This document shows, in pieces, positions 32,373 to 40,505 of a DNA stretch of 56,665 bases. The first letter of the stretch is position 1. Each line of letters starts with the position of its first letter. Both the position numbers and the translations under genes were made by a program. The DNA lies in NCBI GenBank assembly GCA_019683805.1, contig JADGHQ010000010.1, positions 1 through 56,665 of the forward strand, in the 5' to 3' direction. Below the pieces are notes generated by a model, which saw only the letters and a program-made list of their open reading frames with translations, was not told the DNA's origin and made no database searches. This DNA comes from Thermoleophilaceae bacterium. Lineage in GTDB: Bacteria > Actinomycetota > Thermoleophilia > Solirubrobacterales > Thermoleophilaceae.

Positions 32373-34703
32373 GTGCGCGTCGCTCTCGTCTCGCCTTACT
32401 CGTTCACGTACCCGGGCGGGGTCGGCAGGCATGCCGAGGCGCTCGCGAGCGAGCTCGCCGCCCAGGGTCACGAGGTCCGGCTGCTCGCCCCGTACGACCC
32501 CGACGACCGCCTCGCTCGCGCGATGCACCGCGGCGCGCGCCCCGAGGCGCGCGAGATCCCCGACTACCTCGTCCCGCTCGGGCGGACCGTCGGCATCCCG
32601 GCGAACGGCGCGGTCTCCAACCTGAGCGTGTTCCCCGAGGCCGTCTCGCTCCTGCGCAGGGAGCTGCGGCACGGCCGCTACGACGTCATCCACGTCCACG
32701 AGCCGAACGCGCCGGTCGTGAGCTGGTCCGCGCTGGGCGCGCCGGAGGCTCCCGTCGTCGGCACCTTCCACGCCTACGCCAACCGGCCCATCGCGCTCGG
32801 CCTCGCGCACCTCGCCGGCATGTGGCGGCAGTACAACCACCTCCGGGTGCGCATCGCCGTGTCCGAGGCGGCGCGCTGGACCGCCGAGCGCTTCGCCGGC
32901 GGCCGCTACCGGATCATCCCCAACGGCGTCGACCTGGGCGCCGCCCCGGCCGGGCCCAAGCGGCGCGGCGAGGAGCTCAAGATCCTGTTTCTCGGCCGCG
33001 CGGAGGAGCGCAAGGGGCTGCCGGTGCTGCTGCGCGCCTTCGAGGCGCTGCACGACGCGGACCGGGCGTGCAGGCTGATCGTGGCGGGCGCGACGCCCGA
33101 GGAGGTGGACCCGTACCTGCTCGAGCGCGAGGGCGTCGAGATCCACGGCCGCGTGATCGAGGCGGAGAAGTGGCGGCTGCTCCACGAGGCCGACCTGCTC
33201 TGCGCGCCGTCGCTCGGCGGCGAGAGCTTCGGCATGGTGCTCACGGAGGCGTTCGCGTGCTCGACGCCCGTGGTCGCCTCAGACATCCCGGGCTACCGCG
33301 ACGTCGTCCGCGACGGCGTCGACGGAGTGCTCGTGCCGCCCGCCGACCCGCGCGCGCTCGCCGAGACGCTCCTCTCGCTCGTCGTCGACCGCGAGGTCGT
33401 GGCGCGCATGTCCGAGCGCGCGCGCGAGCGCGCCGAGCGCTACGCCTGGCCGCGCGTGGCCGAGGAGGTCCTGCGCGCCTACGAGGACGCGATCGAGCTG
33501 CCGGCCCCCGCGGGGGCGATCGCGCGCGCGGCCGTGCGGGTCGGGCTCAGGCCGGCCGACGGCCTGCCCCCGCGGCCGCCCCGCCGGATCCCCTCGCTCG
33601 AGCCGGCGCTCCCCGGCGCGGGCCGCCGCCGTGCGCTGAAGACCGCGCGCCGCGTGGGCGTCGCAGCCGGCGGGGCGGCGGCCGTGGGCCTCGGCGCGCT
33701 CGCGCTGCAGCGCATCGGCCTCCAGTCGATCGCCGACGCGCTGATCGCCGCCACTCCCACGTGGGTGCTCCTCGCCCTCGCCCTGATGTGCGGCTCGATG
33801 CTGCTGCGCGCGGAGGCCTGGCACGCGGTGCTCCGCGCAGCGCTCCCGGGCGTGCGCGTGCGCCGCCGCGACGCGGCGCGCGGGACGATGATCGGCGTGC
33901 TGATGTCGGCCACGCTGCCCGCCCGCCTGGGCGAGCCCTCGCGCGCGCTGATCGTGTCGCGCCGCCTCGGGCGCGTGCGCGAGCGGCTCCCGCTCGTCCT
34001 CGGCACGGTCGTCTCGCAGACGATCCTCAACCTCGTGGCGCTGCTGGTGCTCGGCTCGGTGATGTTCGCCACGGTCGGGGTCTTCAAGGGCCACGAGAAG
34101 GCGCTCATGGTCGTCTCGATCGCGCCGGCGGCGATGCTCGCGCTGGTGCTGGCGGCGCCGGCGCTGCTCCGGCGCGGGAAGCCGTCGCGGTTCGCGCGCG
34201 TGCAGGCGGCGGCGAACGTGGCGCGGCGCGCGCTGGTGCAGCTCCGGCAGGGGCTCACGGTCTTCCGCCATCCGCGGCTCGGCCTGTGGGCGGCGTTCAG
34301 CCAGCTCGCTGCCTGGGCGATCCAGTGGCTCGCCTGCTACGTGCTGCTCGCCGCGCTCGGCCTCGACCAGGTCGCGGGGATGGGGGCCGCCGCCGCGGTG
34401 CTGTTCGCGGTCAACGTCACGGCCGTGCTGCCGGCCACGCCGTCGAACCTCGGCGTCTTCCAGGCCGCCTGCGTCGCGGTCCTCTCGGCCTACGGCGTGA
34501 GCCACGCCGACGCGCTCGCCTACGGGATCATCCTGCAGGCCGTGGAGATCGCCACCGCGCTCGCCATGGGCATGCCCGCGCTGCTGCGCGAGGGCATGAC
34601 CTGGAAGGACATGCGCCTGCGCGCCCTGCACGCGGCGCCGGTCGAGATCTCGCTGCCGGGACGCCGGCGCGACGCGCGCGGCGCCAAGCTCGAGCAGCTC
34701 TAG
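32373..34703 (+). CDS. PimA-like GT4 mannosyltransferase fused to flippase-like (UPF0104/LPG-synthase TM) domain
   Basis: 776-aa two-part protein. Residues 1 to about 380 form a GT-B glycosyltransferase of family 4 beginning VALVSPYSFTYPGGVGRHAE, very like PimA of mycobacteria, with the EX7E catalytic pair in GESFGMVLTEAF. After a Pro/Arg-rich linker (about 385-415), the C-terminal 360 residues carry about 7-8 helices of the lysylphosphatidylglycerol-synthase-TM/UPF0104 type, with the signature ATLPARLGEPSRALIV and LPATPSNLGVFQAA. Mannosyl transfer to a lipid coupled to membrane flipping is plausible, but untested. GTG 32373 lies 6 bases after TAAGAT. It overlaps the convergent metH gene by 4 bases. 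Confidence 0.87.
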   Translation: MRVALVSPYSFTYPGGVGRHAEALASELAAQGHEVRLLAPYDPDDRLARAMHRGARPEAREIPDYLVPLGRTVGIPANGAVSNLSVFPEAVSLLRRELRHGRYDVIHVHEPNAPVVSWSALGAPEAPVVGTFHAYANRPIALGLAHLAGMWRQYNHLRVRIAVSEAARWTAERFAGGRYRIIPNGVDLGAAPAGPKRRGEELKILFLGRAEERKGLPVLLRAFEALHDADRACRLIVAGATPEEVDPYLLEREGVEIHGRVIEAEKWRLLHEADLLCAPSLGGESFGMVLTEAFACSTPVVASDIPGYRDVVRDGVDGVLVPPADPRALAETLLSLVVDREVVARMSERARERAERYAWPRVAEEVLRAYEDAIELPAPAGAIARAAVRVGLRPADGLPPRPPRRIPSLEPALPGAGRRRALKTARRVGVAAGGAAAVGLGALALQRIGLQSIADALIAATPTWVLLALALMCGSMLLRAEAWHAVLRAALPGVRVRRRDAARGTMIGVLMSATLPARLGEPSRALIVSRRLGRVRERLPLVLGTVVSQTILNLVALLVLGSVMFATVGVFKGHEKALMVVSIAPAAMLALVLAAPALLRRGKPSRFARVQAAANVARRALVQLRQGLTVFRHPRLGLWAAFSQLAAWAIQWLACYVLLAALGLDQVAGMGAAAAVLFAVNVTAVLPATPSNLGVFQAACVAVLSAYGVSHADALAYGIILQAVEIATALAMGMPALLREGMTWKDMRLRALHAAPVEISLPGRRRDARGAKLEQL

Positions 34704-37700
34704 CGCCGCTCGGTCGCGGCCGTCTCGGCGGAGCCCGCGTCGGCGGACTCGTCGGCCGGCGCGCCCTCGGGCGGCTCCTCGTCGGTGGGCAGCTCGCCCC
34801 CGCGCTCGGTGCCGGCGATCAGCTCGTCGGGCGCCTTGTCCTTCGGGACGAAGCCCGACTTCATGCCGAAGTAGACCGCCTGCGGGTGGTGGGCGACGAT
34901 CGCGACCGTCGACTGTTCCGGCTCGACCGCGTAGCCGCCCGAGAGCGACAGGCCGATCCGCTCGGCGCCGAGCAGGCGGAACACCTTCACGTGCTCGGAC
35001 TGGTCCGGGCAGGCCGGGTATCCCCAGGAGTAGCGGCGCCCCTGGTCGGGGTCGATGCCGAGCGCCCGCCGCACCTGCGCGTGCAGCCACTCCGCCATGC
35101 CCTCGGCGGTCTGCACGCCGAGCCCGTGGACGAAGAGCTGCTCGGAGAACTCGCCCTCCCGCTCGAGCCGCCCGATCAGCTCGGTCACCTCGGGTCCGGC
35201 CGTCACGGCCTGGATCGCGCAGACGTCGCGTTCGCCGGACTCGAGCGGCCGGTAGAAGTCGGCGAGGCAGATGCGGTCGTGGCGCGGCTGGCGCGGGAAC
35301 ACGAGCCGCTCGATCTCGCGGTCGTGATCCTCGGGATCGAAGATCACGAGCTCGTTGCCGTCGGCGTTGCAGGGGAAGTAGCCGAGCAGCGCCCGTGGCC
35401 GCAGGTAGTCCTGCTCGCGCCACATGCGCTCGAGCCGCGGCTTGAAGTCGTTCTCGACGAGCTCGCGCCAGGCGTCGCCCTTCACGCCGCGCCCGCCCCA
35501 GTGGAGCTTGAAAAGCACGTGCCGGTCGAGGTAGGGGAAGACCTCGTCGAGGTCGACCGGGATCTCGCGCACGCCCCAGAACGGCGGCTCGGGGATCGGG
35601 TTGTCGGTGCGCACCTTCGACCGCACCGAGTCGTCGGTCACGGGCGGCGCGTCGTCCTCGACCTCGCCCTTCTCGCGCAGCGCCCTCGCCTCCGCCCGGA
35701 TCTTCTCGACCAGCGCCTTGCGCGCCTCGGGGTCGATCAGCCGGTCCATCACGTCGAGCCCCTGGAAGGCGTCCTTGCAGTAGAAGACGCCGGGCTCGTA
35801 GATCTCGTCGGACTCGGTGCCCTTGGGGTAGAGGATCCGCCGGCCGAAGTCGCGGTTGATCGCGGCGCCGCCCACGAGCACGGGGTAGTCGAGGCCGCGC
35901 TCGTGCAGCTCGCTGACGCAGATCGGCATCTGCTTGGAGGTGGACACGAGCAGCGCGGACAGCCCGATCGCGGTGGCGTCGTGCTCCTCCGCCGCCTCGA
36001 TGATCCGCGACACCGGCACCTGCTTGCCGAGGTCGACGACCGTGTAGCCGTTGTTCGTGAGGATCGTGTTGACGAGCGACTTGCCGATGTCGTGCACGTC
36101 GCCGAACACGGTGGCGAGCACGACGGTGCCCTTCGTGTAGCCCTCGATCCTGTCGAGGTACCGCTCGAGGCGCGCCACGGCCCGCTTCATCACCTCGGCG
36201 GACTGGAGCACGAACGGCAGGATCAGCTCGCCGGCGCCGAACTTGTCGCCCACCTCCTTCATCGCGGGCAGCAGCACGTCGTTCAGCGTCGGCACCGCCC
36301 CGATCTTCTCGACGGCGCGGTCGATCTGCTCCTCCACGCCCTCCTTCTTGCGGCGCAGGATGTGCCAGTGGAGCGCCTCCTCGGGCTCCATGCCGGCGGT
36401 CGGGTCGGCCTGCTCGGCCTCGCCGGGGCCCGCCTTCTGCTCGAAGTGGGCGATGAAGCGCTCGAGCGCGTCCTCGCGGCGGTTGAAGACGAGGTCGTCG
36501 GCGAGCTCGCGCTCCTCCTCGTCGATCTCGGCGTAGGGCGTGATGTGGTTCGGGTTGACCATCGCGAGGTCGAGCCCCGCCTCCACGCAATGGTGGAGGA
36601 ACACGCTGTTGAGCACGGCGCGCGCCGACGGCGAGACGCCGAAGGAGACGTTCGAGACGCCGAGCGAGGTCTTCACGCCGGGCAGCTCGGCCTTCACGCG
36701 CCGGATGCCCTCGATCGTCTCGATCGCGGAGTCGCGCCACTCCTCGTCGCCGGTCGTGAGCGTGAAGGTGAGGACGTCGAAGATCAGAAGCTCCGGGTCG
36801 AGCCCGTGCTCGCCGCAGGCGATGTCGCGGATGCGGCGCGCCACCTCGAGCTTGCGCTCGGCCGTCTTGGCCATGCCCTGCTCGTCGATCGTCAGCGCGA
36901 TCAGCGCGGCGCCGTGGGCCTTCGCGAGCGGGATCACGCGGTCGGCCTTCTCGCGCCCGGCCTCGAGGTTGATCGAGTTCACGATCGCGCGGCCCGGGAT
37001 CTGCTCGAGCGCCGTCTTGATCACGTCCGGCTCTGTCGAGTCGATCTGGATCGGCGCGGGCTGCGACAGCGAGATGCGCTTCACGACCTGCCGCATCTGC
37101 TCGGCCTCGTCCTGGCGCTCGGTGAGCGCCACGCAGACGTCGAGCACGTGCGCGCCGCCCTCGACCTGGTCCTCGGCCACCTGGACGAGGCCGTCGTAGT
37201 CGTCGGCGAGCAGGAGCTCCTTCGCCCTGCGCGAGCCCTGCGAGTTCACGCGCTCGCCGACTAGCGTCGGACGCGGCTCCTGCACGAGCGGGGTGGCGGT
37301 CATCATCGACGAGAGGTGCGGACCCCAGGCGTCGCGCGGGCGCTCGCCGACGGGCCGGCCCTTGACCTTCTCGGCGATCGCGCGGATGTGCTCGGGGGTG
37401 GTCCCGCAGCAGCCTCCGACGATCGACACGCCGTAGCGCTCGACGAACTCCTGCAGCGTCGACGACAGCGACTCCGGCTGCTCGGGGAAGATCGTCTCGC
37501 CGTTCGGCCCCTGCAGGGGGAGGCCCGCGTTCGGGATGCAGTGCACGGGCAGCGGCGAGTGCTCGCCGAGGAAGCGGACGGCGTCGCGCATGTCCTCGGG
37601 GCCGGTGGAGCAGTTGAGCCCGATCGCCTGCACGTCGAGCGCCGAGAGCGTCGTCAGCACCGACTGGATGTCGGTGCCGAGCAGCATCTTCCCGCCGTTG

Positions 37701-38278
37701 GGCAGAAGCGACACCGAGCACTGGATCGGGAGCGCCCTGCCCGTGAGCTTGAACGCCTCGCGCGCGCCGAAGATCGCCGCCTTGACCTCGAGGATGTCCT
37801 GCGCGGTCTCGATGATCAGCACGTCCGCCCCGCCCTCGATCAGGCCCTGGGCCTGCTCGGCGAAGACCTCCACGAGATCGCCGAAGCGGATCTTCCCGAG
37901 GGTTGGGTCGTCGGAGGCGGGCAGGTGGCCCGTCGGCCCGATCGAGCCCGCCACGAAGCGGTGCTCGCCGGCGGCCTTGCGCGCGATCTCGGCGGCCCTG
38001 CGGTTGATCTCGAGCGTGTGGTCGCCGAGGCCCCACTCGTCGAGCTTCAGCCGCGAGGCCTGGAAGGTGTCGGTCTCGACCACGTCGGCGCCCGCCTCGA
38101 GCATCGACTCGTGGACCCCCTCGATCACGTCGGGCCGGTGGAGGACGAGCGCCTCGTGGCACTTGCCCTCGAGGCCGCCGTAGTCCTCGCGGCTCAGGTC
38201 GAACTGCTCGAGGGTCGCGCCCATGCCGCCGTCGAAGACGACGACACGGCTGCGTATGGCTTCGAGGTAGTCGCGCAT
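34700..38278 (-). CDS. metH: cobalamin-dependent methionine synthase
   Basis: 1192-aa MetH, close to the 1227 of E. coli. It transfers a methyl group from methyltetrahydrofolate to homocysteine via cobalamin. All modules are present: homocysteine domain with zinc Cys in LNCSTGPEDM (about 221) and GGCCGTTPEHI (about 288-289); pterin domain (about 330-600) with INSINLEAGREKA; B12 cap; cobalamin domain with the DVHDIGKSLV motif (His about 731); and C-terminal reactivation domain with LLGYFPCNADG and PACPDQSEH. The C terminus adds a 40-residue acidic Ala/Glu/Pro tail. A palindrome and TACGAT promoter lie just upstream; no cobalamin or SAM riboswitch is seen. Confidence 0.97.
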   Translation of the reverse strand: MRDYLEAIRSRVVVFDGGMGATLEQFDLSREDYGGLEGKCHEALVLHRPDVIEGVHESMLEAGADVVETDTFQASRLKLDEWGLGDHTLEINRRAAEIARKAAGEHRFVAGSIGPTGHLPASDDPTLGKIRFGDLVEVFAEQAQGLIEGGADVLIIETAQDILEVKAAIFGAREAFKLTGRALPIQCSVSLLPNGGKMLLGTDIQSVLTTLSALDVQAIGLNCSTGPEDMRDAVRFLGEHSPLPVHCIPNAGLPLQGPNGETIFPEQPESLSSTLQEFVERYGVSIVGGCCGTTPEHIRAIAEKVKGRPVGERPRDAWGPHLSSMMTATPLVQEPRPTLVGERVNSQGSRRAKELLLADDYDGLVQVAEDQVEGGAHVLDVCVALTERQDEAEQMRQVVKRISLSQPAPIQIDSTEPDVIKTALEQIPGRAIVNSINLEAGREKADRVIPLAKAHGAALIALTIDEQGMAKTAERKLEVARRIRDIACGEHGLDPELLIFDVLTFTLTTGDEEWRDSAIETIEGIRRVKAELPGVKTSLGVSNVSFGVSPSARAVLNSVFLHHCVEAGLDLAMVNPNHITPYAEIDEEERELADDLVFNRREDALERFIAHFEQKAGPGEAEQADPTAGMEPEEALHWHILRRKKEGVEEQIDRAVEKIGAVPTLNDVLLPAMKEVGDKFGAGELILPFVLQSAEVMKRAVARLERYLDRIEGYTKGTVVLATVFGDVHDIGKSLVNTILTNNGYTVVDLGKQVPVSRIIEAAEEHDATAIGLSALLVSTSKQMPICVSELHERGLDYPVLVGGAAINRDFGRRILYPKGTESDEIYEPGVFYCKDAFQGLDVMDRLIDPEARKALVEKIRAEARALREKGEVEDDAPPVTDDSVRSKVRTDNPIPEPPFWGVREIPVDLDEVFPYLDRHVLFKLHWGGRGVKGDAWRELVENDFKPRLERMWREQDYLRPRALLGYFPCNADGNELVIFDPEDHDREIERLVFPRQPRHDRICLADFYRPLESGERDVCAIQAVTAGPEVTELIGRLEREGEFSEQLFVHGLGVQTAEGMAEWLHAQVRRALGIDPDQGRRYSWGYPACPDQSEHVKVFRLLGAERIGLSLSGGYAVEPEQSTVAIVAHHPQAVYFGMKSGFVPKDKAPDELIAGTERGGELPTDEEPPEGAPADESADAGSAETAATERR

Positions 38279-38289
38279 GGGTCCGTTCG

Positions 38290-38336
38290 ATCGTAGCGAG
38301 GGCCGCGGAACCTTGACACAAGTTTGGCAACCTTGT
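38290..38336 (-). promoter_or_regulatory. metH promoter with overlapping palindromic operator
   Basis: TACGAT on the minus strand (38290-38295) lies 11 bases before the metH ATG and is a good -10. The -35 would fall at about 38313-38319, a weak match. Over and upstream of it lies a 19-bp near-perfect palindrome, ACAAGTTTGGCAACCTTGT (38318-38336), with one mismatched pair. A repressor there would block metH. On the plus strand TTGACA (38313-38318) abuts it. No known methionine regulator site is matched with certainty. Confidence 0.6.
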
Positions 38337-38618
38337 CGAGGCGGGCGAGACAGATCGATTCCTCGATCCGAGTCCCTACTGCTCCAAAGCCGTCAAGCAG
38401 GTCACGGCGCCCGCCATCGTCTGTTCATCGTGGCGTGGTGGCAGCTCCGCTTCCGGCGTCAGCGTCACGACAGTCGAGGCGGCTTGTGTATAGCGACCAC
38501 CTCGAGTCGAAGGTACGATCGCCCGCGGTCTCCCAAGGCCGGATCGAGCTCGAGGAGCGTGCAGCGGCTCCTTGAGCGAGTGGTGGGCAGCCTTCGGGAA
38601 GTACTTCAGGAGCGAGCG
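38337..38618. other. intergenic region before the low-GC gene pair
   Basis: About 280 bases without a supported gene and with visibly lower GC than the genes around it: 36 of the 60 bases from 38341 are G/C, against 47 of 60 from 37321. It contains a 6+6 inverted repeat GATCGA-TTCC-TCGATC (38353-38368). A possible -10, TGTATA, lies in TTGTGTATAG near 38486-38495 but without a clear -35. The ribosome site AGGAG at 38608-38612 belongs to the next gene. Confidence 0.5.
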
Positions 38619-39920
38619 ATGGGCCTCTTCAGAGCGCGTCGAGCCGAGGCGAGGGCTCGTGCTTACGCGGTCCTGGGCGTGTGCGCGCTCGTCTTTATCG
38701 CTGCGTCGCTTCCCTCGCTGGCTGCGGGGGCGATGCACGAGCAGAACATCTTCGCGAGCGACTTGGCTGCGGCGAAGCGGGCGCTGGAACGCGCGCACCA
38801 GCGACTGGCGAACGCGAACGCAGCGATCGCCGCCGCGGAGGCGGAATTGCCCGCCGCGCAGGCGACGTTGACCCGAGCCGAACCGATCGCGGCGCGCTTG
38901 CGCCGAGCCGCGGACCGGCTGCTTGCGACCGCGAACCGCCGCGCCGCGCAGGTGCGCGCGAGACGCGAAGCGGCACTGACCAGAGTGACATCGGCGCGCG
39001 CGGCCCATCGCTCCGAACTAGCGCGATGGCACGTTCGTCGAGGTCGATTCGTCTCGCTTGCCGCGCTGCTTGTCGCGCTGGGAGGCGCGGGACTGCTCAT
39101 GGTGCGGACGGCAGCCAGCGCGCCAAGCGATGACGAGCGCGCCCGACGCGCCAACGCAACAGCGCTCCTTCTCGGGTCAAGCGTGGCGCTCTACCTCTGC
39201 GGGTTGATTGCGGCACTCTCTGCGGTGGGGGCGTGGTGGTTCTCCTGGTGGGCGGTGGGAGCGGCAGCGGTGGGCCCCGTGGCCGCGGTCGCGGGAACGC
39301 TGCTGGCTTGGCGCCGAGCACGGCCGCTTCACGGCTGGCAGCTCGCGACAGCCGCCGTCTCGAGCACGCTGCTGATCGCCGCTGCCGTAGTTCCGTCGGC
39401 GCTTGCAATGAAGTCGAACGCACCGCGCCCGCCAGTGTTGGCAGCGTCGACGCTGCGGCTCGCCGAGCTTGCCCGCGTCGGCGGGTCCTTGCCGCCGCAC
39501 GTTCAAGCGCTTCGCGAGAAGGCTCTTGCGGCGGACGAGCGGGCTACCGCCGCTGAGCATCGCTTCGATGCCGCGTCATCGCGTGTCGACGAGTTGGAGC
39601 GGCAGAGAGACGCCGGTTTCCGCCGGCAGCGGAGCGCGATGAACGCCGTCGAGCAGCGGTATCGGGAGTTGCGCGACGTCCAGGCTGAGTACGACGACTA
39701 CCAGACGCTGCTCGTCGACACGGGGGGCGGCGGTGACGAGGTCGACGTTCCGTACGACGTGGGCCCCGGCGAGGGCTACTACCTGCCGTCAGCCCCAGAC
39801 GCGCCGACCACGGAGAACTTCGGCAGCGGCCGGGGCAGCATCGGGCTCTGCGCGGACGGCACGCTCAGCGACTCCATCGGGCGGCCGGGGGCTTGTTCGC
39901 ATCACGGGGGTGTCGGCTAG
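38619..39920 (+). CDS. coiled-coil membrane protein with C-terminal DUF3761-like motif
   Basis: 433 aa. Order of parts: first transmembrane helix (about 14-37); Ala-rich coiled coil (45-135); three or four hydrophobic helices (145-165, 180-204, 206-231, 240-263); second coiled coil (275-362); Gly/Asp/Pro-rich linker; and a C-terminal SIGLCADGTLSDSIGRPGACSHHGG. This end matches the short DUF3761 pattern (C.DGtyS.S....CS.HGG), found in secreted proteins. ATG 38619 is fixed by AGGAG seven bases upstream. It could be a membrane scaffold with an outside cysteine-linked tip. Base composition and codon use differ from neighbours, suggesting later arrival. Function unknown. Confidence 0.8.
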   Translation: MGLFRARRAEARARAYAVLGVCALVFIAASLPSLAAGAMHEQNIFASDLAAAKRALERAHQRLANANAAIAAAEAELPAAQATLTRAEPIAARLRRAADRLLATANRRAAQVRARREAALTRVTSARAAHRSELARWHVRRGRFVSLAALLVALGGAGLLMVRTAASAPSDDERARRANATALLLGSSVALYLCGLIAALSAVGAWWFSWWAVGAAAVGPVAAVAGTLLAWRRARPLHGWQLATAAVSSTLLIAAAVVPSALAMKSNAPRPPVLAASTLRLAELARVGGSLPPHVQALREKALAADERATAAEHRFDAASSRVDELERQRDAGFRRQRSAMNAVEQRYRELRDVQAEYDDYQTLLVDTGGGGDEVDVPYDVGPGEGYYLPSAPDAPTTENFGSGRGSIGLCADGTLSDSIGRPGACSHHGGVG

Positions 39921-40339
39921 CGATTGCGCTCTGGGCTTGGCTTCTGATCGCCGCCGGCACCGGACTGCTGGTCGGGCTCGAATCCTGGGCGTGGATGCGC
40001 TACGGGACCTCGGCGATCGCGCTCGCGATCGGCGGGGCAATCTCCATCGGAGTGACGCTCGCCATCGCAGCGATCTGTCTTGCGATCGCGTACGGAGCCC
40101 TGAGCGGCATTACAGGCGTCGATCCGCTGGGCTGGGAGGCCAACTCCAGCTCTTCGAGTTCATCGAGCGGCGCATGTGACCCCAACTACAAGGGCGAATG
40201 CCTGGACCCGAACGCCAGTGACTACGACTGCGCCGGAGGAAGCGGCGACGGCCCTGAGTACACGGGCCCGGTAGAGGTCGTAGGGAGTGACGTCTTCGGG
40301 CTCGACCGCGACGGCGACGGCTACGCCTGCGGATGGTAG
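39893..40339 (+). CDS. membrane-anchored Excalibur-like calcium-binding-motif protein
   Basis: 148 aa. Two hydrophobic helices (about 10-30 and 38-68), then an eight-Ser linker and a domain that starts CDPNYKGECLDPNASDYDC and ends VFGLDRDGDGYACG. The DxDxDG loop next to a Cys is the Excalibur calcium-binding pattern seen at the ends of secreted nucleases and wall proteins. The start is TTG 39893, 28 bases inside the previous gene; no other in-frame start precedes the first helix. The eight linker serines use all six serine codons, unusual in such GC-rich DNA. Probably displayed outside the cell with the preceding protein. Confidence 0.72.
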   Translation: MFASRGCRLAIALWAWLLIAAGTGLLVGLESWAWMRYGTSAIALAIGGAISIGVTLAIAAICLAIAYGALSGITGVDPLGWEANSSSSSSSSGACDPNYKGECLDPNASDYDCAGGSGDGPEYTGPVEVVGSDVFGLDRDGDGYACGW

Positions 40340-40505
40340 CCCTCACCTTTGCGGCTAGTCCGCCGGCACGAGTGCGCCGAGCTCCGCTCGCGCACAGCAG
40401 ACGCGCGGTTACTACTTGCGAATCGGCCTCGGGCGGTCCGCCCGCGGCGACACGCCGTTGGCGGCGCGCTAGCGTCTCGAATCGACCCGCACCGAGGAGC
40501 CCGAT
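40340..40505. other. gap between low-GC pair and acyl-CoA dehydrogenase
   Basis: About 165 bases without gene. TAGCGT at 40470-40475 may be the -10 of the dehydrogenase, with GAGGAG (40494-40499) as its ribosome site. Base composition returns to the GC-rich norm from about 40430 on. No repeats marking an insertion edge are seen. Confidence 0.4.

Noticed and set aside
30923-37264. Plus-strand open frame of over 2100 codons
   Set aside because: It is a high-GC shadow in another frame of the membrane protein and mannosyltransferase genes and antisense to metH; its Arg/Ala/Asp/His/Leu-rich composition has no real protein features.
33279-38330. Minus-strand open frame of about 1680 codons overlapping metH
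   Set aside because: It is in another frame of metH and antisense to the GT4 fusion; metH has full family motifs in its own frame.
38313-38341. Plus-strand promoter starting at TTGACA for the low-GC genes
   Set aside because: The hexamer at 17-base spacing is TCGAGG, a poor -10, and the gene is 300 bases away; the palindrome explains the sequence better.
38279-38420. Cobalamin, SAM or SAH riboswitch in the metH leader
   Set aside because: No B12-box-like GCCACTG, SAM-I core or SAH-riboswitch core was found on the minus strand; the -10 lies only 11 bases before the start, leaving no room for an aptamer.
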